The translations under genes and the position numbers were made by a program. From Adiantum capillus-veneris (Eukaryota > Streptophyta > Polypodiopsida > Polypodiales > Pteridaceae), in contig CM043950.1 of the NCBI GenBank assembly GCA_014529385.2, forward strand, positions 79,294,343 to 79,358,342: DNA of 64,000 bases. Reading direction: 5' to 3'. Of the stretch, positions 1 through 11,499 are shown piece after piece (positions within the stretch are counted from its first letter, which is position 1; every line of letters begins with the position of its first letter). A model generated the notes under the pieces. It saw only the letters and a list, made by a program, of their open reading frames with translations. It had not been told where the DNA came from and did not search any database.

Positions 1-993
1 CCTCATATGTGTATATATTTTTCTATGCTATTAAGTTATCTAGAGTAAATTCCCCCTCTTCGTTTAACCTTTGTGGTGACACAAACATTGTACTCTTCCC
101 AAAAATGTCACCTTAGTCATATATTTATATTACCACCCTTTTCTTTTTTGCTTTGTAAATAAAATTAAGCATACAATAACCAACTATCTACCCCCAAACT
201 TTCTTACCTCTTGTAAATTAGTAGTAGAAAAATAATATATCCATCTTCCATCCCATATAGATAAATTACCATGGAAAATCAACTCTCCACTTGTCTTTAC
301 CAAAGATTATGGACCATCTCTACAAGTCTTCTATGCCTCCTACATAGGTGGGCCAATATCTCTTAAGAATATACAGATAGTTTTTCTCCTTTCAAAAAAA
401 CTCAAATTGTATATTCTTTTCACAAGAAAATAATATTGGGCCCTCCTCTATTTGAAAAAGCATGATTCCCCTTGGATGCATACAAACAAAGGGCCCATAC
501 AAGAGGACTTGGAAGCAAAAGGTTCCCTAGCCTAGTGTGGACCTTCCAAACCGAATTCCTTGGTGCATGGGTGTGAAGAATAGTCTAAATTGATATCAAA
601 CATGTTGAGAAGGTCAAATTTGCCTTTTGAAGCATGTCATTCCGAGCTACAGGTAAAAAGTTATGGTCAAAATAGTGTAAATCTGTCAGCTTCGCAGCAA
701 AAGCGAACAGTAAATCAAGTAAATCAAGAGGGTGAGATCTTATGTTGCCCCTACTCATCTTCTAGAAGAGCAATGAGTGTTCAAGGTTACTTGCATGTGA
801 TGGGACCAACCTAAAGATGCTTTCTAAAGGCCAAGACAGACAAGTTGAGATACCCCGCAGGAGCCACCCGTAGGGCCTCATGGTGGGGCCCACCTACATT
901 ATGCACCCCTATGGAGCCTTCACAGTCTAAAATGATATTTTTGGTGAATAAATAGTACATTTTATGTCCAATATTCAATGAGTGGTGAAAGGA
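1..993. other. AT-rich flank without a recognisable gene
   Basis: No reading frame here resembles a known protein, and no LTR pair, terminal repeat or RNA gene was seen. The stretch is AT-rich. It may be the upstream part of the LTR-like promoter unit that follows at 994-1390, but no second copy exists in the window to prove this. Confidence 0.5.
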
Positions 994-1390
994 CACTTAA
1001 TTAGGGCTAATCACTCACCCTAATTAAGTGTAGCATAATCCCACTCCTGCACAACTATAAATAGCCCCCCTTGGAGAGACTCAGGGACACACACCTATAT
1101 TTTCAACTTCATGTTGTTTCTTGATCAATAGTAGAGAAAACCCCAACTCTCCCTCTTTCATATCCTCCCTCCTAACCCTCCTCTTTGGAGGAAGTGCAAC
1201 TCTATCCTCCACTCTTTCTATTCTACAATCTCTTACTCCATCAACCCAATAAATCATTTGTAGCACCTCAATAACTTGTTAACGATCATTAAATCATCTT
1301 CAAAACATTCAAGTGTTGCAATTCGTGATGGTTATCCAGCGTCTGTCCTCCCCTTAAAAGGTGTGCGAGAAATCAAGTAAGTGTTCTATT
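994..1390 (+). promoter_or_regulatory. Hairpin plus TATA-like promoter, possibly LTR R/U5
   Basis: A perfect 13-bp inverted repeat (CACTTAATTAGGG at 994-1006, its complement at 1018-1030) lies just upstream of a TATA-like box, TATAAATAG, at 1056-1064. About 300 bp further on, near 1375, is a good plant 5' splice-site match (AAGTAAGT). Hairpin, TATA box, CT-rich leader and donor together look like a promoter with a leader exon, either of an old LTR or of a lost gene. No coding sequence follows. The promoter reading is inferred from motifs only. Confidence 0.35.
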
Positions 1391-1724
1391 CTCAATTTAC
1401 CATTGGTTTTGTTTCTCCACACTTATTCAATTGGTCTAAATAAAATTCTCATTCCAACTCTCTTTTGATTCATTACATATGCATGTGGCTACCTCTCATG
1501 GTGATTTTATTTGTGTTACCGCATTGCATAGATGGAGATGAGCTCTCTATGCAAAGTGTGTTAGTTTGATGTAGCTGATTCTCTTGTGTGTTTGAGAGGC
1601 AAGTCTTGTGCGCATGATTTTTTAATGAGTGCTTGAAAGAGGAGGAGTTAGGATGTATTATGGGTATTCTTATGGGGAGAAGGTGAATGCTATTCCACAA
1701 ATTGCAATTTCATTTGATGCACGG
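1391..1724. other. Unassigned flank left of LARD-1
   Basis: Nothing recognisable. It should be the left part of the sequence into which LARD-1 inserted, but it does not look like the Copia RNase H sequence found on the right side of LARD-1, so one flank was probably rearranged or lost. Confidence 0.4.
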
Positions 1725-3721
1725 TGGTGTAGCCAAACTGTGTCGATGCTAAAAGATGGAATGGACAGGTATGTACATGCAAGTGGAAGCATGGCAAAGG
1801 ATTGGAGCAGCTAGGAAGTTCATGGGATGACAGGTAGCAGCGGGACTGTATGCATGATGCGGCTTATAGGCCAAGAAAGGCTCCATAATGTGCTAATTGG
1901 GGTAGCAGGTGAAGGAGATGTAGAGTGCAACTTTTGGGTCCAGAAATGAAGAGCTTGAAGTGCTAAAGGAGCAGATCTAGACGGCTCATCAAACCGAGCT
2001 ACGGAGCCCAAGTTATTGAAGGTTGAAGTTTTGATGGTTTGTAGATTCTTGCCAGATAGGGTAGCTGGTGACAGGTGATCCAAGTGGAACTTGAGGTATA
2101 GATGTGTAGAGCTCAACTCATAGAGCCTACCTGTCTTTTCGAATTGTGGATCGGAGCTGTGGATTGCAAGCTACGGTCAGCTGAAGTTTTTCCGGGGGCG
2201 GGGTCTGAGCCCACTTGGCCACATTGGAGTACGCGCCATCTGGCATCTTTTGAGCCTCGACAAAGTTCTATAGCAAAGTGTACACCATATGGAGCTAGCA
2301 GAAAGTGACTGCACGCCAAACGGAATCCGGAGCAGAAAGATATGGAAGTCGGAAGATTGGTTTTCTTTGCCCGAAGTTAATTGCAGATGGTTTGATCGTG
2401 TTTTGGTCGCATTGGATCTCAGGCCTGGAGGAGTCGAATAACGATGCGAATCATGGAGGAGCAGGGTGGCAGTGCACGATCTCACTCGGGCTTTGTGACT
2501 TGGCAACAGAAGGTGGGAGCACAAAATGGTGTCCAGGTCAAGGCAGATTGCAATGTTTTTTTGGTTAAAGGAAGAAAATAATGAGTTTTTGGAGCCCTTG
2601 GGGCTCAAGTCTAAGGGGAATGCCACGTGGTAGGGGCCTAAAACCTACATGCGGGCGCGGGACCGTGGAGGCCAGGCTATAAAGGCTGAGCCGTGGGCTC
2701 CCATTAGCACACAAGGAAGGAGAGAGAGGGGAGCTCTCTTGGGCGCAACTATGGCGTCCGCGCGCATGGCGCTGCTGTGGGCGTCTGGTTGCGATTTTGA
2801 TGGAAATGGCCGGCGGTGGTGTATGGTGGTGGTGCCCGTGGGTAGCGCCGGCTGGTGATGTAGTGATGACGTGGCAGGGCTTGCTAGAGGTGGGTCCCGC
2901 GGCTCCAAATTTTTGAGAAGGAGAGGGAGAGCAATAGCAAGGTCGCTATTGCCTCCCCCCCTCATGTAAGAGAGAGGTCCCGCAGCAGTGTGCAAGGAGG
3001 TGCCCACAAGCAAATGAAATGCAAGGAGAAGGGAGTCCGGGTGGCTGGCACAAAAAGTGAAGGTAAAGGGGCAAAAGGGCCAATGTGTCTAGCATGCAAA
3101 AGTTTCCAATAATAATTAAGCCAAGTGTTGGCAATGCATAGAACTTCTAAATGGAACTTCAAAGGGAGTGCACAACATGGAATCACACCACCATTTTTTC
3201 TTTTTTGGACTCCTATGCACACCCCTATAAAAGGGTGCTTATGTTCATTTGTAAGGGTCTTTTTTTGGGATCAATGTCTTTTGCCAAGGAGGGTTTTTTC
3301 TTGCCAAAGCTTGTGGAGCTTTTGTTTTGGTTGCCGAGGTTCATGCCGGCGGTGTGTTGGATGTACATGATATTGCCTATGCTAGTAGACTATTCCCTAC
3401 TATTTCAAGGCGTCATTCCCCCTTCCCCCTTCTCTTCTCTGCTGGTGTGTGTGTGTGCCCCCCTGAGGTTTGTCGTGCAAAGAGAGATAGAGAGAGGTTG
3501 TGTGAGTGTGGAAGGCTGTGAATTGAGCAGAGCGGAGTGATTGAGTCTGTCTGGTGCATTGCAAGGCGTATGTGCGTGCAGTTGTGTGAAAGTAGTGGTT
3601 TGCTTGCGGGTAGTGTTGAGTTTTGAAGGTTAACTGTAGTGGATTGGGGCACTGTGTATACCCTGGGCTATAGTGAGGTATTGTGTTGTGTGCTGGGTGT
3701 GTTTCCCTTTCCCCCTCTCCA
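1725..3721 (+). repeat. LARD-1 5' LTR
   Basis: This 2.0-kb direct repeat matches 5925-7926 along its whole length and ends in CA directly before the primer site. It contains a TATA box at 3226-3233 and a GT-rich leader. Open frames inside it (for example on the minus strand around 2645-3013) are duplicated with the LTR and match nothing known, so I do not treat them as genes. Confidence 0.85.
3226..3233 (+). promoter_or_regulatory. TATA box of the LARD-1 5' LTR
   Basis: TATAAAAG lies about 490 bp before the LTR end in a CCCC-flanked context. It is conserved in the 3' LTR at 7414-7421, as expected for the U3/R promoter of an LTR element. Confidence 0.6.
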
Positions 3722-3726
3722 TCTTC

Positions 3727-3744
3727 TGGTGCCCCCACTGAGGA
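3727..3744 (+). other. LARD-1 primer-binding site
   Basis: TGGTGCCCCCACTGAGGA begins five bases after the 5' LTR. The TGG start is what a tRNA CCA tail requires. The same core follows the LTR of Gypsy-A (50425) and, with small changes, Gypsy-B (29481, minus) and Gypsy-C (45183, minus). I could not match it to a specific tRNA. Confidence 0.7.
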
Positions 3745-3848
3745 GCTGTCTGATGCTCCAATTTGCGGTTGAAAGTGGTGTTTTTTTGCCAACAAAGCGG
3801 TTGGCAAAGGGTTGAGATGTTTCATGGTCGAGGTTGAAGCTGACAGAG

Positions 3849-5484
3849 ATGGTGGAGCCAGGTTTTGGCCCCATATTTACGGGCGTCGAAGATCCTGAGG
3901 ATTGGTTAGCAGATTTTGAGTTATGGTTGTTGTCGATGCGTATGTCGACGGATTCAAAAAGGTTAGAGATGGTGCCATTGTTGATGCAAGGACGCGCCAA
4001 GGTGTGGTTGGATGGCCTAGAGAGAAGTGATAGAGAATCATGGCAAAAGTTGCAGAGTCAGTTTCTGGAGCGGTTTTGAGAGGTGATTACGGCAGAGAAA
4101 GCTAGTGCAAAGCTGAAGGCGGTGCGCCAGGATGTAAGTAAAGATTTCTCTATTTTCATTGAGCAGTTTGAAGCTTGTTGGAAGCAGTTATAGATTGTTA
4201 CTGGGGTCAAAAGAAATCAATCTTTGAAGCTGTCAAAGCTGTTAGAGTGCTTGCATCAGAGGATTAGGGAAAAGGTCGAAGATGGTGCTGATACCTATGA
4301 AGACATGGTCTATCTGGCAAAGATAAAGAGCAGAAAGGTGAAGTGGAAGTTGGAGTTGGGAATGCTAAAGCCAGCAGATTATATGCATGTTGCCGAGGTG
4401 GCGAAGTGCTCTTTGGTCCAACCAAAGGTGGTTCCAGTTGTGCGAAATGCAAGGCCTGTGGAGGTAAGACCTACTATTGGTTATGTTCCTTGGAGGTTTC
4501 TAGTTTGTGATGTGCATGTGCCGAGAGTGAAAGAGCTTGTCAACGAAGAGAAGCTCCATGTCGATGTGAACCAAGATGCAAAAGCGGAAGCAGATGTGGA
4601 GGTTCCAGTATGGATTGAAGAGGTAAAGCATGGTCTTGTTGAAAGTTTGCATGAAATGGTAGCAGAATGCAATCGAGACGCAGATACTGAGGGTTCAAAA
4701 GCTGATGAAGAAAGTGAGCAAAGCTGTGAAGATGGTCAAGCTTTTGTAGAGCAACAAGTGGATGCAGATGCTGATACGGAGTCAGTATATGATGCCAATG
4801 CCGATGATGATGCACGCTCGATTTGCTGGGAGACAAGCGAGGAGGATAGAGAGGATGAGTCCACATCCTATGACGGAGTGACGGAATCTAATGAACCTGA
4901 ACCGGTAAAGGTAAAGCTGCCCTCTTGTATGTTTGATGATATGGTGATAGCACATGTGCAAGAAGAGCAGGGAACAGAGCAAGCCAAGATGCTTGATGAA
5001 AGCCAAAAGGAGCGGTCTAGACCTAGAGATGATGGAATGCAGGTGAAGGTGGTATCTGGTGCCATGCTAATGGTTGTGCTGATGAAAGTAGCGGTGGAAT
5101 GTGCCATGGGGGTGCAACATGTGCAAACTTTTGCCAAGAGAGATAAAGCGGACGTGTCTATGGAGGAACTGGAAGATGGATGCGGTAGAGAACGAGTTTC
5201 TCTCTTCCATGGAGGAGCATGATGCAGCGGTAGAAGAGGTGATTGAAGAGCAGGAGAGTGAAGCTGGACAAAAGGAAGTGATAAGCAACCTTGAAGGGCC
5301 AATCGATGATGAAGGGCTTGATGAGAGTGTAAGTGAGTTCGAAGAGGAGGTGCAAGAGAGTATGAAGCCAGTGCAAGAGATGTGTTCTATGGCCTATGAA
5401 GGAGGTTCCCAAGATATGTCCAAGCTTTCAAAAGAGGTATGCAACCCATGGTTGAAAGGTATGCTTGTAAGTGCAACTCTGTAG
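3849..5484 (+). pseudogene. LARD-1 gag-like protein with acidic tail, broken
   Basis: The frame opens at the ATG at 3849 and encodes a retrotransposon gag-type region (motifs such as FTGVEDPEDW, RAKVWLDGL and WQKLQSQFLERF), the capsid-like domain that binds element RNA. In-frame stops fall at 4077-4079 and near 4191, after which the same frame runs to 5222. It becomes strongly acidic from about 4600, rich in D and E, with no CCHC zinc knuckle. A frameshift near 5200 moves the acidic tail into another frame that runs to 5484. No pol follows. Family membership of the first about 80 residues is fairly clear; the acidic tail is unrecognised and could be a diverged gag C-terminus or captured sequence. 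Confidence 0.65.
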
Positions 5485-5924
5485 TATGTTATCCATTAGA
5501 TACGGGGTTCCTTTGAGAGGATCTCTCCTTTACATGGCTGGGAGGGAGGATCAGAAGTGTTGGTTCATACAGATGATGTGGTTGCAGATCCATATAGGGT
5601 AATGAAGCAAGATGATGTTTGAAGAGGTGCTAAAGTGCTATGGGCCTTTTGTGTGCATGGATGGCTAGGTACTTGGGTAGGGCACTATTGGAGGTTGTTG
5701 CAAATGGATGAAAGTGAACAGAGCCAGGTGTTTGATCCAGGTGGAAGCTATGTTTGGCAGGGGGTGGGGCAATCCACTTGAAGGTTTAGGTGATAGAGTG
5801 CAATAAAACATTGTATATATGGTTTAAGTTTTCTCATAATGTGTGCCAGGTTTTTGCAGTTTATAGTGAATATAAAGCTTTTATGTGGTTGAGCATAAAT
5901 GCTCAACAGGGGGGTGGGCAATGA
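5485..5924 (+). other. LARD-1 3' untranslated region and polypurine tract
   Basis: Non-coding. It ends with a purine-rich run (AGGGGGGTGGGCAATGA, about 5908-5924) directly before the 3' LTR. The same pattern, G-run then GGGC then (T)AATGA, precedes the Gypsy-A 3' LTR. Confidence 0.65.
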
Positions 5925-7926
5925 TGGTGCAGCCAAAGTGTGTTGACGCTAGAAGATGGCATGGACAGGCAAGTAGAAGCATGGCAAAGGACTGGAGTAG
6001 CTAGGAAGTTCATGGGATGATAGGTAGCAGCGGGACTGTATGCATGATGCGGCTTATAGGCCAAGAAAGGCTCCATAATGTGCTTATTGGGGTAGCAGGT
6101 GAAGGCGATGTAGAGTGCATATTTTGGGTCAAGAAATGAAGAGCTTGAAGGGTTGAAGGAGCAGGTCTAGACAGCTCATCAAACCGAGCTACGGAGCCCA
6201 AGTTATTGAAGGTTTAAGTTTTGATGGTTTGTAGATTCTTGCCAAATAGGGCAGCTGGTGACAGGTGATCCAAGTGGAACTTGAGGTATAGATGTGTAGA
6301 GCTCAACTCATTGAGCCTACCCGTCTTTTTGGATTGTGGATCGGAGCTCTGGATTGCAAGCTATGGTCAGCTGAAGTTTTTTTGGGGACGGGGTCTGAGC
6401 CCACTTGGCCACATTGCAGTACGTGCCATCTGGCATCTTCTGAGCCTCGACAAAGTTCTAGAGCAGAGTGTACACCATATGGAGCTAGCAGGAAGTGACT
6501 GTATGCCAAACGGAATCCGGAGCAGAAAGATATGGAAGTCGGAAGATTGGTTGTCTTTGCCAAAAGTTAATTGCAGATGGTTTGATCGTGTTTGGTCGCA
6601 TTGGATCTCGGGCCTGAAGGAGTTGAATAACGGTGCGGATCGTGGAGGAGCAGGGCGGTAGTGTACGATTTCACTCGGGCTTTGCGGCTCGGCAACAGAA
6701 GGTGGGAGCACAAAATGGTGTCCAGGTCAAGGCAGATTGCAAAGTTTTTTTGGTGAAAGGAAGAAAATAATGAGTTTTTGGAGCCCTAGGGCTCAAGTCT
6801 TAGGGGAATGCCACGTGGCAAGGGCCTAAAACCTACATGCAGGCGCGGGACCGTGGAGGCCAGGCTATAAAGGCTAAGGCGTGGGCTCCCATTAGCACAC
6901 AAGGAAGGAGAGAGGGGGGAGCTCTCTTGGGCACAGCTATGGCGTCCACGCGCATGGCGCTGCTGTGGGCGTCCGGCGACGATTTTGGTGGCAATGGCCG
7001 GCGGTGCTTAATGGTGGTGGCGCCCGTGGGCGGCCCTGGCTGGTGATGTAGTGATGATGTGGCAGGCCTTTCTAGAGGCGGGTCCCACGGCTCCAAATTT
7101 TTGAGAAGGAGAGGGAGAGCAATAGCGAGGTCGCTATTGCCTCCCCCCCTCGTGTAACAGAGAGGTCCCGCAGCAGCGTGCAAGGAGGTGCCGACAAGCA
7201 AATGAAGTGTAAGGAGAAGGGAGTCCGGGCAGCCGACACAAAAAGTGAAGGGAAAGGGGCAAAAGGGCCAATGTGTCTAGCATGCAAAAGTTTCCAAGAA
7301 TAATTAAGCCAAGTGTTGGCAATGCATAGAACTTCTAAATGGAACTCCAAAGGGAGTGGACGACATGGAATCACACCACCATTTTTTCTTTTTTGGACTC
7401 CTATGCACACCCCTATAAAAGGGTGCTTATGTTCATTTGTAAGGGTCTTTTTTTGGGACCAATGTCTTCTGCCAAGGAGGGCTTTGGACCAAGGAGGGTT
7501 TTTTCTTGCCAAAGCTTGTGGAGCTTTTGTTTTGGTTGCCGAGGTTCATGCCGGCGGTGTGTTGGATGTACATGATATTGCCTATGCTAGTAGACTATTC
7601 CCTACTATTTCAAGGCGTCATTCCCCCTTCCCCCTTCTCTTCTCCGCTGGTGTGCATGTGTGCCCCCCTGAGGTTTGTCGTGCAAAGAGAGATAGAGAGA
7701 GGTTGTGTGAGTGCGGAAGGCCGTGAATTGAGCGGAGCGGAGTGATTGAGTCTGTCTGGTGCATTGCAAGGCGTATGTGCGAGCAGTTGTGTGAAAGTAG
7801 TGGTTTGCTTGCGGGTAGTGTTGAGTTTTGAAGGTTAACTCTAGTGGATTGGGGCACTGTGTATACCCTGGGCTATAGTGAGGCATTGTGTTGTGTGCTG
7901 GGTGTGTTCTCCTTTCCCCCTCTCCA
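5925..7926 (+). repeat. LARD-1 3' LTR
   Basis: Direct repeat of 1725-3721, with a conserved TATA box at 7414-7421. It differs by scattered single bases and by a short insertion around 7480-7495 that partly repeats AAGGAGGG. It ends in CTCTCCA; Copia-2 coding sequence begins soon after. Confidence 0.85.
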
Positions 7927-8400
7927 ACGGCATTGGGTTGCATAATCGTTGATGGTGTCATTATGCAGGTGACTTAGACAACCGAAGGTCTACGTCAGGG
8001 TATGTCTTTACATTGGCTGGTGGAGCAGTATCATGGAGTTCTAGATTACAAGATTGTGTTACTCAATCTACCAGAGAGGTTGAATATGTTGCCGCATTAG
8101 AGGCATGAAAAGAATCAATTTGGCTTAATCGACTAGTAACAGATTTGGGAATCAAAGAAGAGATTTTTGTGCTATATTGTGATAGTCAGAGTGCTATACA
8201 ATTGGCTCACAATCCAGTTTATCACTCAAAGACAAAGCATCTGGATGTGAAGTATCATTTCATCAGGGAAATGATCGAGGATAAGCAAATTCAGCTTGTC
8301 AAAGTTCACACGACATAAAATCTTGCTACTTACAAAAGGACTTCCCTCAAAGAGCTTTGCGCATTTTCGCAAGCAGTTAGGTGTGGGGTAGTACATCACT
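7927..8400 (+). pseudogene. Copia-2 RNase H C-terminal fragment, broken
   Basis: From about 7968 the sequence translates into the end of a Ty1/copia polyprotein: the RNase H block with YAGDLDNRRSTSGY, then WLNRLVTDLG, a YCDSQSAI motif (catalytic Asp) and the H..TKHLDVKYHFIRE signature. In-frame stops (TGA after LEA, TAA after VHTT) and a one-base shift near 7965 inactivate it. Everything upstream (gag, protease, integrase, reverse transcriptase) is absent, cut off by LARD-1. Family assignment is secure; the rest of the element is not in the window. Confidence 0.8.
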
Positions 8401-8469
8401 TCTCTACATCTCTTGTATATTAGCTTGTATAGTAGCTTCTCTCACACTTAAAGTTCCATATTGGACTTT

Positions 8470-8760
8470 AAGTGGGAGGTTGGTAGGGTATAAAGCCCAA
8501 TGTGGTTGCCCAGGTAAGTGGGCGGGGCGCCACATATGTACACATATTTTTTTGTAAAAACCTAATAAGAACTCACTATGCTCTACACATTAGAACAGAG
8601 CGAGTTCACCATATTGTCGTGCCCTTCTTCTCGCACTCTCTCTCGCATCGCACTTCCGCTCGTACTCCTTCACACACTGACAATCTGCACGCACGAGGAG
8701 ATAGAGAGACTCACTTGAATAGTTACCGCTTGAGGAATTTAGTAAAACAATTTTATGTGT
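8470..8760 (+). repeat. Copia-2 polypurine tract and probable start of 3' LTR
   Basis: A purine tract (AAGTGGGAGG, about 8469-8479) is followed by TGGTAGGGTATAAAGCCC, the expected position of a 3' LTR after the Copia-2 coding end. The LTR contains CT-rich leader-like sequence. With no partner LTR in the window its right end cannot be fixed. Confidence 0.45.
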
Positions 8761-9051
8761 GATTATAATGAAAATCTGAATATACATCTTGAGTAATTGT
8801 ATGTGTGTTATGCGTGCGTGCAGTATGTTGCATGTTTGCCTGTAAGAGCTTGGCAAAAGATGATATCAAAGTTTAATCAAAGCTTATTCATCAGGTATCA
8901 TAGTTGTCACATAGAATATATGCTTGAAAGTGCTAATATTTGTATATTTATATAAACAATTACATGCACACAAATACACTTAAGACAGGTCAAGAGAGTT
9001 ATTTAAACAAAGAAATTTTGTTTTGGATTTCGTAGTGCATTGTACTAATAG
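8761..9051. other. No gene seen
   Basis: AT-rich sequence, possibly the remainder of the Copia-2 3' LTR and its flank. Nothing recognisable. Confidence 0.4.
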
Positions 9052-9191
9052 AAAAATCATGATTGGTTGATCACTCGACTCTCATGATCTAGGTCATGGG
9101 TTTGAGTGCAGTCAAGCGACCTTGGTAATGTTCAAGGATGTGTTTGTCATTTTGCACGAGATTTGTGCGAGTTGTCCAAAAAAAAATCATG
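9052..9191 (+). mobile_element. tRNA-type SINE with target-site duplication
   Basis: A 120-bp body lies between two perfect 10-bp direct repeats, AAAAATCATG, at 9052-9061 and 9182-9191. Inside, GGTTTGAGTGC (about 9108) resembles the polymerase III B box GGTTCGANNCC, with a weaker A-box-like stretch (TTGGTTGATCACTCG) upstream at the usual distance. The 3' end is an A-run. Internal pol III promoter, short A tail and TSD are the marks of a SINE, which moves with the machinery of a LINE. No second copy is present here, so the family is not confirmed. Part of the TSD overlaps the A-run, so its true length could be shorter. Confidence 0.6.
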
Positions 9192-10895
9192 GATACATCG
9201 TGCAGCTGTGTTGTAAGGGATTTTAAAGACCTCATCTTACTTACTTTTTCTGTTTGAAGGAGCTCAAGGCTTTAGTGACTAGTCAACCAGTGTTGCATGG
9301 ATTGAATAGGGTAAAGTTTAGTTTAAACTATTCTTTTGAGCGAGTTTTAATTTTGTGTGTTTGCAGAAGTCTGACTTGAGTTCATTTAGTCGGTGTTATG
9401 AGGCTAAAACTATATGTTAATGCTCTGCTTAGACTATTCAACTAGCCGGACTTAAATTTTGAAGTGAGAAATGAAAATTATGTTTATTTAGTCATTGTTC
9501 TATGGTTTGAATGGGTCTAGTTCATACATTTAGTGTTATGTTATTTATGGTTTATCAAATGGTTGAGCTCTACTGTAGTGAGCTGGATATGTCTTATGAG
9601 AGTATCCACAAGTTTCTCCATAGACAAGAAAGAGGGTACGAAGCATGAATATATTCATATTGTAGCTTGAGTTGCAACATCCCATGTTCCCCAACCTAGG
9701 GAGCATGAACAGTTGGCCATGCGACCCAAAGGCAATTGATGCTCCTCGATGATGTCGAGATCCTATCATTGAATTTGGCAACAATAGGAAGGTAGTAGAG
9801 GATGAGCTATTGCCTGCCCCAACTACTCAATAGCTTACCTATATTAAATATGATTTTCGTGGACAAGCTCTTGTTGGTGGTAGAATGGCTTCGTGAAAAA
9901 TTGGCAGAGGGTCTTGAGCATGGAGACAAAACTAATGGCATAGAGAGATCCCTACAAACTTAGGCGAAGCTACTCATGGGAAGTTGTATTAGTGAGCAAA
10001 ATTATATAAGTAGATTCGACAGAGTGCATCCCTATAGAAACTAGCAAATTAAGAAATGAGCGGAGTCAACTACAAAAAATTGGGGGATGGTATGCCCCAC
10101 TAAGTAAGTAATAAAGGTTGAGAGTAGCCAATGAACTCATGCACCTTGTCATGCACTCTCGTATGAAAAAGGGGTAGGTGGTGAGTCCAATGTCCATGGT
10201 GCCATGAGCTTAAGAAATCTTGTAAGTCAAAATTGTGCACTATTGTGTCTCATTGGGACCTTTGCATAGAAGAACATGTTCAAGATGTGGCATCTTGCGC
10301 ACGCAACCCTGCAAACCTTTTGATGGCTCTTATTCATACCCTCTTGTGGGACGCATTTCTAACCTCACCATCCTATCTTATTGCAGTATTAGTGAGAACC
10401 ATGATTAAATTTTCAATCCATGGGATGAAGCTGACTCGACTAGTGCATGGAGGCTACAAGAGGTTGTCAATCTCTTGGAAAAAAACTAACAACTCGCATC
10501 TAACTCAAGCGACACTCAAGTGACTGAAATCACCAAAAGCCAATTGCTCATTGGCAAACAAATCACATCCGTTACAGCATCAAATGACATCCAAACATAA
10601 CAAAACGTCTTGGAAAAGTTTATATGACCTAAGCAAACATGCTTATGGTCTCAAACCCCACTTTAGGTCAAGTTCCAAAATCGAAATTATTAACAGCAGT
10701 GGATTTTTGACCTAGTCGTTTCTGACCCGAATGCATTTAAATGCTTAGCAATGATGTCCCAATACCCCACCTATGCTTAGTTTTTGATTTGAAAGTGTAA
10801 ATTCCTAGTTATGATGAAATTAGGCCCCGGGTCCGCAACGCCAAAAGCTACGAAATACTATGAACTGCTTACTTTAATGCGTAGAGCTCTTATCT
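9192..10895. other. Unassigned intergenic stretch
   Basis: No protein-like frame, terminal repeat or RNA gene was recognised over 1.7 kb. Longer frames, such as 10233-10523 (+), have no recognisable motif. Confidence 0.4.
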
Positions 10896-11263
10896 GCGGT
10901 TGCAATGCAGCAAATGTGACTACAATGTGAAAACCGGGGAGGGAGTAGGAAGCGCAAGAAGGAGAGGAGTGAGCGTTGTTAGCTCACGCTGTGTATTTCT
11001 TACCAAAAAATTATTAAAAAACTTACAAAAATTGTCTTTTATACCTTAGCCAAGGTTTTTGGATAGTCAAAACTAATAATCTGGAGTTCTACCAAAGCTG
11101 GGAAGTGACTACTTGATACAATCTGAAAGCTTGTACCCTGGCTCATTAATTATAGAGTTTATCTGAGAAAATAAGAGTTACAATATTCCTGATTTATCAA
11201 AATAATAAATGTTTTACAAAGAGAACTCCGAAAAATAGTATCCGTGTCAGCTTGCTGCTAACA
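10896..11263 (-). repeat. Probable 3' LTR of a minus-strand element
   Basis: Reading the minus strand, a purine tract (GGATGGGGGGAA, plus 11266-11277) is followed by TGTTAGCAGCAAGCTG, an LTR-like start. About 220 bp further is TATAAAAG (plus 11036-11043). This order (PPT, TG, TATA) is that of a 3' LTR. Its far end is a guess (a CA at plus 10896). It is probably the 3' LTR of the Gypsy-C complex, but the 5' LTR of Gypsy-C is destroyed, so the match cannot be tested here. Confidence 0.4.
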
Positions 11264-11499
11264 TTCCCCCCATCCTTGCCAGTGTTGTGTCCCTTGACAC
11301 AGCTTTATGAGCTGAAATAATCTTCAGGTTGATGGCTGGCGAGGCGATCTTTAAGCGCATCCAGTGCCTTCTAGTATCTGATTTTTCTTTCTTTGACTCG
11401 CACTTGCAAAAATTGCATGGTCACTCTGTTCTTCAGCTCCACCCTTGAGAAGCCTACAAATATGGATGTGAGGTTGCTGATCACTGGTGCAAAGATCTT

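Larger units (their letters stand above)
1725..7926 (+). mobile_element. LARD-1: non-autonomous gag-only LTR retrotransposon
   Basis: Two direct repeats of about 2.0 kb (1725-3721 and 5925-7926) flank a 2.2-kb interior holding a primer-binding site, a gag-like frame with a long acidic tail and a polypurine tract. There is no protease, reverse transcriptase, RNase H or integrase. Long LTRs without pol fit the LARD class (large retrotransposon derivatives). The primer site matches Gypsy-A over at least 17 bases and the polypurine tract has the same pattern, so the missing enzymes probably come from a Gypsy-A-like element. The exact ends are uncertain by about 3 bp; ACGG occurs just outside both ends and may be a short target duplication. 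The LTRs differ by scattered substitutions and small indels. Confidence 0.85.

Noticed and set aside
2645-3013. 122-residue minus-strand frame with a second copy at 6833-7201
   Set aside because: It lies inside both LARD-1 LTRs, so the duplication comes from the LTR pair and is not evidence of selection. No domain is visible.
1725-7926. Tandem segmental duplication in place of an LTR pair
   Set aside because: A primer site follows the first copy and a polypurine tract precedes the second, and a gag-like frame lies between, which is the layout of an LTR element.
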